DNA of 15,362 bases, taken from JBKGYG01 sp046546235 (lineage in GTDB: Bacteria > Bacillota > Clostridia > Lachnospirales > DSM-24629). A program made the position numbers and the translations under genes. Below are positions 6,772 through 12,614 of this stretch, one piece after another. The notes beneath the pieces were generated by a model. The model ran no database searches. It was not told the DNA's origin and was given only the letters and a program-made list of their open reading frames with translations. Position 1 is the stretch's first letter. Every line of letters begins with the position of its first letter. The stretch lies in assembly GCA_046546235.1 (NCBI GenBank), contig JBKGYG010000044.1, positions 1-15,362 of the forward strand. The letters run 5' to 3'.

Positions 6772-6807
6772 GATAAAAAAGATGCTACTTGAAGGTAAGG
6801 TAGCATC
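6772..6807 (-). terminator. Orphan intrinsic terminator, minus strand
   Basis: The stem GATGCTAC/GTAGCATC (6781-6788 with 6800-6807) is followed on the minus strand by TTTTTTATCA. All nearby genes are on the plus strand, so the transcript it ends is unknown. Confidence 0.75.
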
Positions 6808-7020
6808 TGATACATACACTTCTAATTGCTATGCAATCACTATCTTTCTAATCAATATTTAATACATTACTTATTTGTAATATATGTTACTCTACTAAAT
6901 TTAATGAAAATTGACTTTGTTACTGAATGAGGTATTTCATAAATAGTATCTATTATTTTTATTTGAATATATAACATAATTTTGGTAGATTTGGTAATCC
7001 TAATACTTGATTACATTTCT
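6808..7020. other. Intergenic region without a recognised gene
   Basis: There is no convincing plus-strand ORF. On the minus strand a 36-codon frame (starting near 6978, ending near 6868; MLYIQIKIIDTIYEIPHS...) precedes the orphan terminator but lacks a ribosome site. A small palindrome ATTGC-ATA-GCAAT lies at about 6826-6838. Decayed gene or small RNA are both possible. No clear promoter for the downstream LysM gene was found. Confidence 0.4.
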
Positions 7021-7034
7021 AGGAGTGATAAGTT

Positions 7035-8378
7035 TTGGATTGGATTAAACAATATAAATTAGAACAAGCAGATAATGGAGAATACGAATTAGTTATATAT
7101 TTAAATGAAAATAATACAGAGTTTGCAGATGAAAATGGAAGTATTAGGGAAGAAAAACAAGAAGATTTACTTGATAGGATTACACTATTTATAAAAGAGA
7201 AGCTACCAGAGTATAAAATAAAAGCTGTAAAAGTTCTTCTAGGGGGTGTTGTTTTAGCAACTTTACCTTTTGCTTCTCCTGCACAAGCTGCAACGCCTCA
7301 AAATATATCTAGTCAGACTTATCAAGTGCAAACAGGAGATAGTTTGTGGAGAATAGCTAATCAATTTGGAACTAATGTAGATACAATAAGATCTTTAAAT
7401 GATTTAACAAATGATACAATATATGTTAATCAAGTAATAAAAGTACCAGGAACTAGTCAAATGTATACAGTTAAATCAGGAGATACGCTTTATAAAATCG
7501 CAAATAACTTTAATATAACTATTAATCAATTAAAAGAGAATAATAATTTGACAGGTGATACTATTCATTCAGGACAAACATTAAATATTTCTAATAACAA
7601 AAAAATTCCAACACAAAGTTATACAGTTAAGTCAGGTGATTCTTTATGGAAGGTCGCGAGTCAATTTGGTGTTAGTGTTAATTCTCTTAAAAATCACAAC
7701 AATTTAACTTCCGATATAATAAATGTTGGACAAAATCTTAATATACCTACAAAGAATAAAGTAGAAACGCCAACTACAGAGCCATATGTGACATATGCAA
7801 CTCATACAGTTAAAAGTGGTGATAATCCTTGGAGCATAGCTTTAGATTATGGAATTCCTGTAGAAGAAGTACTAGAAGCAAACAATCTTTCTAGAAATAG
7901 TAGTTTAACATTAGGACAGACTTTAAAAATACCAGTTCATCATATTCCAGTAAAAGAAGCTGTAAGTGAACAACATGGCGAATTGTTAGATTGGTGGACA
8001 GAAGCTAGATATGTATTTGCTACAAATGATACAGCTACAGTTACTGATTTTGAAACCGGAAGGACATTTAATATAAAAAGAACAACAGGTGCAAATCATG
8101 CAGATAGTGAAACATTAACTGCTAGAGATACAGAAGTAGCAAGAGATATATGGGGAGGTTATTCTTGGCAAACAAGACCGGTAATAATAAATGTAGATGG
8201 ACGTAATCTCGCAGCGTCAATGTCTTTTATGCCTCATGATGTGGAGTATATTGATGGTAATAATATTAGTGGACATTTTGATGTTCATTTTTTGAATAGT
8301 ACAAGACATAAAGATGGAGAAATAGATCTTAATCATCAAGAGGATATAAAAATTGCTGCAGGTGTAATCCAGTCATAA
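7035..8378 (+). CDS. Four-LysM cell-wall-binding protein with conserved C-terminal domain
   Basis: The protein has 447 residues and a TTG start; AGGAGTGA at 7021-7028 is well placed for it and no better start exists. Residues 1-60 form a small polar domain seen in clostridial proteins of this type. Residues 64-86 are a hydrophobic segment ending SPAQAA, either an export signal lying unusually far from the start or a membrane anchor. LysM domains, which bind GlcNAc of peptidoglycan, cover about 94-138, 143-186, 195-238 and 257-300. All carry the VxxGDxxWxIA-type core; the fourth has GDNPWSIA. The C-terminal ~135 residues form a domain with repeated His/Asp: GANHADSE (H355), SFMPHD (H401), GHFDVHFLNSTRH (H414, H418, H425), NHQ (H434). 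I recall it from other spore-former LysM proteins but know no function. A hydrolase or metal-binding role is only suggested by the His pattern. Probably co-transcribed with the next gene, 15 nt away. Confidence 0.85.
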   Translation: MDWIKQYKLEQADNGEYELVIYLNENNTEFADENGSIREEKQEDLLDRITLFIKEKLPEYKIKAVKVLLGGVVLATLPFASPAQAATPQNISSQTYQVQTGDSLWRIANQFGTNVDTIRSLNDLTNDTIYVNQVIKVPGTSQMYTVKSGDTLYKIANNFNITINQLKENNNLTGDTIHSGQTLNISNNKKIPTQSYTVKSGDSLWKVASQFGVSVNSLKNHNNLTSDIINVGQNLNIPTKNKVETPTTEPYVTYATHTVKSGDNPWSIALDYGIPVEEVLEANNLSRNSSLTLGQTLKIPVHHIPVKEAVSEQHGELLDWWTEARYVFATNDTATVTDFETGRTFNIKRTTGANHADSETLTARDTEVARDIWGGYSWQTRPVIINVDGRNLAASMSFMPHDVEYIDGNNISGHFDVHFLNSTRHKDGEIDLNHQEDIKIAAGVIQS

Positions 8379-8393
8379 AAAAAGGGGAAAGAT

Positions 8394-9107
8394 ATGAAAG
8401 TTTTAATTAAAATCGAAAAATATTATGGAGTTATTTCTAATTATGTTTTTAGATTATTAAATCCTTTTAAAAAGATAATAATGAATACTGAGGCTCAAGT
8501 TCACAAATTCAATAATGAACAAGCTGTAAGCTTATTAAAGAAACATTATTATAATAGGGAACATCAGCTTTTTAAATATTATTTAATATATATCAATAAT
8601 GGTTCTGTTTGGGCTGATCAAGATTTTAAGAGTTCAAGTCATTTTTATAATCCGTTAGCAATGAAAGGGCTTTTTGGGCAACCTCATTCTAAAAAAATGA
8701 CAATAGGGTATTATAAAAAAGCTATTCGAGCTTGGAATAAGAATAATATAGAAAAATCTATGTTTTATCTAGGAGCCTGTGTTCATATTCTTCAAGATTT
8801 AACTGTGCCACATCATGTAGTTAATAGACTTTTAGATAGTCATCGCAAATATGAAAATTTTGTGCGAAGTACATTTGATATTGTAAGAGAATATAAAACT
8901 GATAAACGACCAATTATTTTTAATGATTTAAATACTTATATTGAGTATAATGCTGATAAAGCTTTAAAATTATATATTAATAGCAATCATTTGGAAGAAA
9001 AAAGATTGAAATACTATAAATGGACTAAGGTGAATTTGCCATTATCTCATAGAACAACAGCAGGATGTTTTTTAATGTTTTTGAATGATGTTGGGTTTTA
9101 TAAATAG
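8394..9107 (+). CDS. Zinc-dependent phospholipase C family protein
   Basis: The protein has 237 residues; GGGGAAA precedes ATG 8394. The metal ligands of the zinc-dependent phospholipase C / alpha-toxin catalytic domain can be read in order: H37 (VHKFNNEQA), D75/D77 and H83 (WADQDFKSSSHF), H131-x3-D135-x5-H141 (HILQDLTVPHH, same spacing as alpha-toxin H126/D130/H136), then H150-x3-E154 (HRKYE). The length matches the catalytic domain alone; the C2-like membrane domain of toxins is absent. There is no signal peptide, so this is unlikely to be a secreted toxin. It lies 15 nt after the LysM gene and ends at a terminator, so the pair is probably an operon. Similar proteins are common in clostridia and mostly uncharacterised; substrate could be phospholipid or another phosphodiester. 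Confidence 0.85.
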   Translation: MKVLIKIEKYYGVISNYVFRLLNPFKKIIMNTEAQVHKFNNEQAVSLLKKHYYNREHQLFKYYLIYINNGSVWADQDFKSSSHFYNPLAMKGLFGQPHSKKMTIGYYKKAIRAWNKNNIEKSMFYLGACVHILQDLTVPHHVVNRLLDSHRKYENFVRSTFDIVREYKTDKRPIIFNDLNTYIEYNADKALKLYINSNHLEEKRLKYYKWTKVNLPLSHRTTAGCFLMFLNDVGFYK

Positions 9108-9120
9108 TATATGTTAGCTT

Positions 9121-9155
9121 AGTAGGGGTGACTAGAAATTGCTCCTACTTTTTTA
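9121..9155 (+). terminator. Intrinsic terminator after the phospholipase-like gene
   Basis: An 8-bp stem (9121-9128 with 9142-9149, one G-T pair) has a 13-nt loop and is followed by T6. Confidence 0.85.
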
Positions 9156-9167
9156 ATATATGATAAG

Positions 9168-9196
9168 TCATATTTTGGACAATTTATCAATATAAT
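9168..9196 (+). promoter_or_regulatory. Possible sigma-E promoter
   Basis: TCATATT (9168-9174), 14 bp, AATATAAT (9189-9196) resembles the sigma-E pattern (kmATATT, 14 bp, CATACAnT) with a good -35 and a 6/8 -10. It would start transcription about 20 nt upstream of the next small gene. In such AT-rich DNA chance matches are common. Confidence 0.35.
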
Positions 9197-9224
9197 TAAT
9201 TAGAATATTATTTGGGGGACTGTT

Positions 9225-9416
9225 ATGGATTACAAAAAAGAAATTTCCCTATATTTTAGAAGAATATCAAGGTATTGGAGATTATATAATATGAGTAATG
9301 CTTTTGGAAATAATACATATATTTTAAAAACCATAGAAAGTGAACTTAATGAACTTTATGATTTGCTTAATGAGTATCATTCCAACATTGAAAGTAATAA
9401 ACAATTTCAGAAATAG
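9225..9416 (+). CDS. Small hypothetical protein, helical
   Basis: The protein has 63 residues; the strong GGGGGA site precedes ATG 9225. It is rich in Tyr, Asn and Glu, with a basic-aromatic N-terminus (YFRRISRYWRLYN) and a C-terminal amphipathic helix (LKTIESELNELYDLLNEYHSN). The C-terminal part has a faint likeness to the LSxELDxLIxxY motif of Spo0E-like phosphatases, but the defining Ser-x-Glu-Leu-Asp is not intact, so I do not call it that. It is followed by another small gene 44 nt on. Confidence 0.55.
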   Translation: MDYKKEISLYFRRISRYWRLYNMSNAFGNNTYILKTIESELNELYDLLNEYHSNIESNKQFQK

Positions 9417-9460
9417 AATAATGAAATCAATACTTCAATTTATATAAGGGGGGAGATAAT

Positions 9461-9709
9461 TTGACTGATAAATTTTTATATCAGAAGATATTTGAAGGAG
9501 TTGATTCTTTATGTAAACAGAAAGGATTCAACAATATTAAAAGAATTGAGTTGGTGATTAATAAAGATAGTGAAATCAATTCTAAAATGCTAAAAAGGGA
9601 CTTAATCAACCATTTACCATTATATGTTACTAAAAAAACTAAAGTTATTGTAAAAAAAGATGAGATTGGAGGGATAAAAGCAATTATTAAAAATGTTGAA
9701 GGGTTATAA
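9461..9709 (+). CDS. Small hypothetical protein, alpha/beta fold
   Basis: The protein has 82 residues with a TTG start behind a strong AAGGGGGGAG site (9447-9456). The pattern is an N-terminal helix (FLYQKIFEGVDSLCKQKG), a strand (IKRIELVIN), a helix, then two strands (KTKVIVKKD, IKAIIKNV). This order faintly recalls the N-terminal domain of HypA, but without the zinc-ribbon CxxC pairs. No catalytic motif is visible and function is unknown. It lies in the same orientation as the gene 44 nt upstream and before a good terminator, so the two form a likely small operon. Confidence 0.6.
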   Translation: MTDKFLYQKIFEGVDSLCKQKGFNNIKRIELVINKDSEINSKMLKRDLINHLPLYVTKKTKVIVKKDEIGGIKAIIKNVEGL

Positions 9710-9726
9710 GTAAAGTAAATTTATTT

Positions 9727-9770
9727 AGTAGGCACTGTGGTTATTAACATTAACAGTCCCTGCTTTTTTT
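9727..9770 (+). terminator. Intrinsic terminator after the two small genes
   Basis: A 12-bp stem (9727-9738 with 9753-9764, one mismatch and one U-G pair) has a 14-nt loop and is followed by T7. Confidence 0.85.
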
Positions 9771-9780
9771 ACATAAATTA
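9753..9780 (+). promoter_or_regulatory. Probable sigma-K promoter of the CgeB-like gene
   Basis: ACA (9753-9755), exactly 16 bp, then CATAAATTA (9772-9780) has the same sigma-K layout as at 340-367. The -35 lies inside the right arm of the preceding terminator, so the two signals overlap. B. subtilis cgeAB is sigma-K controlled, which fits. Confidence 0.55.
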
Positions 9781-9809
9781 TAGTAATAAAATTAAAAAGT
9801 GTGTTGATT

Positions 9810-10784
9810 ATGAAAATTTATTGTTTAGAGAGTCATCCAGTATTTGCTTATTCTTTACCAAAAGGACTGGAAAGCCTAGGTCATGAGGTCAAATATTCTG
9901 GTAATATTGAGTTGGAGAAGTTAGTAAAGACTATTAAAACATTTAAACCTGATTTGTTGTTAATGCTAGGATGGTCAAAAGAACATAGGAAAAATAAACT
10001 TAAGATAGTAAGTGCATGTCGACAATATTTTAATATACCTATTGTTTATTGGGCAACTGAAGATCCAACACATATGCCTTATTTTACATTGCCACTAATC
10101 AAAATATTAAAGCCAAGTTATGTTTTTTCCATTTGTAAAGACTCTGTAGAAAAGTATCGTAAGATAGGAATATTATCTTCACATTTAGATTTTGGGTATG
10201 AACCAAGTGTTTTTTATACAAAACCTGAGATGGAGAAAAAGTATGATATTACACTTGTTGCGAATGCATATCCTGAATTATTTAATAGTAATAAGAATCA
10301 TTTTAGAAAAAACTCGTTTAACCAATTAATTATACCAATATTAGAAAAAGGGCTTAGAATTGATTTTTTTGGTAGGAAGTGGGAAGATTTATCAGAGGTT
10401 TTAGAATTAGATATTCCAAAGGAATGGATACATGGTTATATTCCGTTATTAGAACTTAATGATATTTATAATAAATCAAAAATAATATTAGGTCTACAAA
10501 ATCATAAAACTCAAGTAACTCAAAGAACTTATGAAGTGTTGGGAGCAGGTGGATTTTTTATAACTAATAATACATTAGCAGTAAATGAACATTTTAAACC
10601 AGGTGAACATCTGATTACTGTTAATGATGAATCAGAAGTAATAAAAAAAGTGGAGTACTATCTTACCAATGATCAGGAAAGAGAAATAATAAAAAAGAAG
10701 GGGAATTTAGAAGTTGAAAATCATACTTACAAAGAAAGAGCCAAAGTTTTTATCGATCTTTTAGAAAAGAACAATATAATTTAA
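9810..10784 (+). CDS. CgeB-family glycosyltransferase (spore maturation protein CgeB-like)
   Basis: The protein has 324 residues from ATG 9810; an in-frame GTG at 9801 is possible but the homology-like start is MKIYCLESHPVFAYSL. No clear Shine-Dalgarno site was found, unusual for this window. Residues 1-170 look like a GT-B N-terminal Rossmann domain (GLESLGHEVKYSG, KPDLLLMLGW, PIVYWATEDP). Residues ~175-320 match the C-terminal domain of CgeB and related glycosyltransferases: FFGRKWEDL, IHGYIPLLELNDIYNKSKIILG, TQRTYEVLGAGGFFITN, then FKPGEHLITV and NHTYKERA. The E in RTYEVLGAGG is the usual nucleotide-sugar contact. In B. subtilis CgeB acts late in the mother cell to modify the outermost spore layer. 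The sigma-K-like promoter supports the same timing here. Sugar donor and acceptor cannot be told from sequence. Confidence 0.88.
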   Translation: MKIYCLESHPVFAYSLPKGLESLGHEVKYSGNIELEKLVKTIKTFKPDLLLMLGWSKEHRKNKLKIVSACRQYFNIPIVYWATEDPTHMPYFTLPLIKILKPSYVFSICKDSVEKYRKIGILSSHLDFGYEPSVFYTKPEMEKKYDITLVANAYPELFNSNKNHFRKNSFNQLIIPILEKGLRIDFFGRKWEDLSEVLELDIPKEWIHGYIPLLELNDIYNKSKIILGLQNHKTQVTQRTYEVLGAGGFFITNNTLAVNEHFKPGEHLITVNDESEVIKKVEYYLTNDQEREIIKKKGNLEVENHTYKERAKVFIDLLEKNNII

Positions 10785-10796
10785 AAATCATTATTA

Positions 10797-10996
10797 TCAC
10801 ATTAAGAGAAAATCTGGAATATTATAATGTGAAAGTATAAATATCAAACTTGCTTGCAAGGATTTGATATTTATACTTTCATTGCAACTCGTGCCTCAAC
10901 CGCCTTTGTTGAGGCATGTAACGAGTTAATGTGAAAGACAAAAGTTCAAACTTGCTTGCAAGGATTTGATATTTATACTTTCATTGCAACTCGTGC
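10797..10996. repeat. Array of long hairpins with a 51-nt direct repeat
   Basis: This fills most of the 275-nt gap before the next gene. Hairpin 1 has an 18-bp perfect stem (10831-10848 with 10863-10880). Hairpin 2 pairs 10886-10900 with 10908-10927, giving 15 bp and a 5-nt bulge. A 51-nt block at 10844-10894 is repeated exactly at 10946-10996. The second block's left arm (10933-10950) no longer matches its right arm well (13 of 18). No T-run follows either hairpin on the plus strand, so they are not classical terminators, though hairpin 1 could slow read-through from the CgeB-like gene. Confidence 0.8.
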
Positions 10997-11059
10997 AAGG
11001 TTTGAAAAGTCTAGAATGAGTTTATATAAGTGATTGATTTTTATAAGGAGGAAGAATAA

Positions 11060-11758
11060 GTGGATGATATAACAAGAGGTTGCCCGTATGGAACTGTACC
11101 TTATACTATAAAGAGAGGGGATACTTTATACGATTTATCAATACAGTATAATACAACAATTGATATTATAATGTCTTTAAACCCTGGTCTAGACCCAGAC
11201 AATTTGCCTGTAGGTATTACAATATGTGTTCCTACAAATATAGGAATATGTCCAGGATCTATTCATACAATTCAACCAGGAGATACATTATATCGAATAT
11301 CAAAAGAATATGGTGTAAAAGTAATAGATATTATAAGAGTAAACCCTTATATTGATGTTTATAATCTTAGGATAGGTGGTAAGCTTTGTATTCCAACAAA
11401 AAGAGACAAATGTGTTCCAGAAGAAAAAGTTTATATAGTAAAAGAAGGAGATACACTTACTTCGATTCTTGACAAATTAAATATTGGATTTGAAATGTTA
11501 CAAGAAGTTAATGAAAAAATTGATTTTGAAAACTTAACATCTGGTATGAAAATATGTGTGCCTGAAATAAAAGGGTATGATGCTTCGCCAAGTGGCAGAG
11601 ATTATATAATAGAAAGAGATCAAAATTTAGTGAATATTGCCAAGAAGTTTGGAATATCTACTGATGAGTTATTGAAAATTAATCCTAAGTTTAGTCCTAG
11701 ACAATTTACAAGTGGGGCAAAAATTTGTTTGCCAGTTAGGGCAAAGAGGATATATTAA
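11060..11758 (+). CDS. Four-LysM protein, probable spore-wall protein
   Basis: The protein has 232 residues with a GTG start behind AAGGAGGAAG (11045-11054). It consists almost wholly of four LysM domains at about residues 14-57, 68-111, 124-167 and 181-224. The first three have the GDTL core; the fourth (YIIERDQNLVNIAKKFGIS) has RDQNL in its place and is diverged. Each domain ends in a (I/L)C(V/I/L)P segment, so Cys recurs at the same spot in all four, and extra Cys residues sit in the linkers (CPYG, GICPG, KCVP). No signal peptide or hydrophobic segment is present, so export by a normal route is unlikely. Such compact, Cys-bearing LysM proteins in spore-formers are often made in the mother cell and bind forespore peptidoglycan (SafA-like role). 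That is inference; no catalytic domain is present. Confidence 0.85.
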   Translation: MDDITRGCPYGTVPYTIKRGDTLYDLSIQYNTTIDIIMSLNPGLDPDNLPVGITICVPTNIGICPGSIHTIQPGDTLYRISKEYGVKVIDIIRVNPYIDVYNLRIGGKLCIPTKRDKCVPEEKVYIVKEGDTLTSILDKLNIGFEMLQEVNEKIDFENLTSGMKICVPEIKGYDASPSGRDYIIERDQNLVNIAKKFGISTDELLKINPKFSPRQFTSGAKICLPVRAKRIY

Positions 11759-11760
11759 TA

Positions 11761-11810
11761 AAAAGAAAGACAAAATTGCAAAACTTACTTGCAATTTTGT
11801 CTTTCTTTTT
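11761..11810. terminator. Long bidirectional terminator between LysM gene and zur
   Basis: A perfect 21-bp stem (11761-11781 with 11789-11809) has a 7-nt loop and a T-rich 3' arm (CTTTCTTTTT). It separates the convergent LysM and zur genes. Its left arm and loop resemble the hairpins at 10831-10982. Confidence 0.85.
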
Positions 11811-11848
11811 ATTTCAGTAGGTTTAAAACTTAAAAAAATGTCGATAAT

Positions 11849-12280
11849 CTAATTGTTATTTTTAAAACAATTTTTGCAATAACCATATAATTCAAGCTTA
11901 TGTTCTGTTAATTGGAATGATTTGCTGTCAGAAAGTTTTTTTAAGGTGTTCAGAGGGCAATAATCAATAACTTCAGTTTTTCCACATTGTTTACATATTA
12001 TATGATGATGGTGGTCTTCAATGCAGTTTAACTGGTATAATGAAGTTCCATCTTGAGATAAGACTTTGTGAACAAGATTACAATCTGTTAGTATATCCAT
12101 GTTCCTATAAATTGTTGTAATATTAGTCGTTACATTTTGTTTATTGCAAGCATCATTAATATCATAAATAGAAAGTAAATTGTTTTTTCGTTGGCATAGT
12201 ATAGAGAGAATAATTTTTCGCTGAGGGGTAATTTTATAACCATTGTTTTTGATTATCTGTATTAGTTTGTCAGTATTCAT
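11849..12280 (-). CDS. zur: Fur-family zinc-responsive repressor Zur
   Basis: The protein has 143 residues; GGAG 8 nt upstream supports the ATG at 12280. The N-terminal winged helix covers 1-80, with recognition helix TTNITTIYRNMDIL. The C-terminal dimer and metal domain has HHHH (90-93), C96-x2-C99 and C135-x2-C138 for the structural zinc. The stretches CGKTEVIDYCPLNTL and EHKLELYGYCKNC match B. subtilis Zur (CGKTKEIESCPMDKL, GHKFEIYGTCPDC) better than Fur or PerR. It is divergent from znuACB, as expected for a zinc-uptake repressor. A 15-bp site at 12320-12334 upstream of this gene resembles the znu operator in 11 of 15 bases, so autoregulation is possible. With bound zinc it should repress; zinc shortage releases it. 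Confidence 0.92.
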   Translation of the reverse strand: MNTDKLIQIIKNNGYKITPQRKIILSILCQRKNNLLSIYDINDACNKQNVTTNITTIYRNMDILTDCNLVHKVLSQDGTSLYQLNCIEDHHHHIICKQCGKTEVIDYCPLNTLKKLSDSKSFQLTEHKLELYGYCKNCFKNNN

Positions 12281-12319
12281 ATTAGCACTCCATGTCTTTA
12301 AAATATAGTGTCATAATAA

Positions 12320-12334
12320 CACAATTGATTTGTA
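12320..12334. promoter_or_regulatory. zur: Possible second Zur site, upstream of zur
   Basis: CACAATTGATTTGTA matches the znu palindrome TGCAAATGATTTGCA in 11 of 15 positions, including the right half nearly intact. It overlaps the region where the zur promoter must lie. Weaker than the znu site; autoregulation is inference. Confidence 0.35.
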
Positions 12335-12340
12335 AAAAGC

Positions 12341-12390
12341 AAGAATACTGTTTCTTAAAAGTGGCTTCGCCACGTTCGCAATACTCTTAA
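12341..12390. repeat. GC-richer hairpin segment, possible repeat remnant
   Basis: GTGGC-TTC-GCCAC (12361-12373) followed by GTTCGCAATACTC is clearly richer in GC than its surroundings. AATACT occurs on both sides of the hairpin. It looks like a small palindromic insertion just upstream of the next repeat copy; no second copy occurs in this window. Confidence 0.45.
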
Positions 12391-12398
12391 TTAAAAAA

Positions 12399-12471
12399 GG
12401 GCGCATCGTGATACGCCCCTACAAAAAATTGGTGTGTTGTACAATTGGTTTATGTTATAAGTCCCAATTAT
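12399..12471. repeat. Copy of the dispersed palindromic repeat
   Basis: The GC-rich palindrome and linker (12399-12450) match 54-104 almost base for base. The tail then diverges after CCCAATTAT. The hairpin arms AATTGG/CCAATT are kept. Confidence 0.8.
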
Positions 12472-12503
12472 GTGGGGAAAAAACATTGTTAATTAATAAA
12501 AAA

Positions 12504-12530
12504 GGGCGCATCGTGATACGCCCCTACAAA
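12504..12530. repeat. Palindrome-only copy of the dispersed repeat
   Basis: This 27-nt block is identical to 54-80. It lies 10 bp upstream of the znuA -35 box, so the insertion borders the znu promoter. Confidence 0.8.
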
Positions 12531-12540
12531 TTAAACCTTA

Positions 12541-12568
12541 TTGACATTAATTTATTTTAATATATAAT
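12541..12568 (+). promoter_or_regulatory. znuA: Sigma-A promoter of znuACB
   Basis: TTGACA (12541-12546), a 16-bp spacer and TATAAT (12563-12568): both hexamers are perfect. The start should fall near 12575, at or just before the palindromic operator. Confidence 0.75.
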
Positions 12569-12577
12569 AATATTAAA

Positions 12578-12592
12578 TGCAAATGATTTGCA
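12578..12592. promoter_or_regulatory. znuA: Zur operator candidate (7-1-7 palindrome)
   Basis: TGCAAATGATTTGCA is a perfect 7-1-7 inverted repeat, the layout typical of Fur-family boxes. It lies immediately downstream of the -10 box and upstream of AAGGAGGAAG (12598-12607). A second palindrome, TTGCAATTGCAA (12588-12599), overlaps its right half. Binding here would block the promoter or early elongation. The bases differ from the B. subtilis Zur box, so assignment rests on position and symmetry. Confidence 0.6.
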
Positions 12593-12614
12593 ATTGCAAG
12601 GAGGAAGAAATAAT

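Noticed and set aside
6770..6862. 30-codon plus-strand frame MIKKMLLEGK...
   Set aside because: It runs through the minus-strand terminator hairpin; the only ribosome-like bases are part of the repeat tail.
10844..10996. Possible CRISPR array
   Set aside because: Only two 51-nt copies, no regular spacer and strong internal hairpins with different arms; no cas genes.
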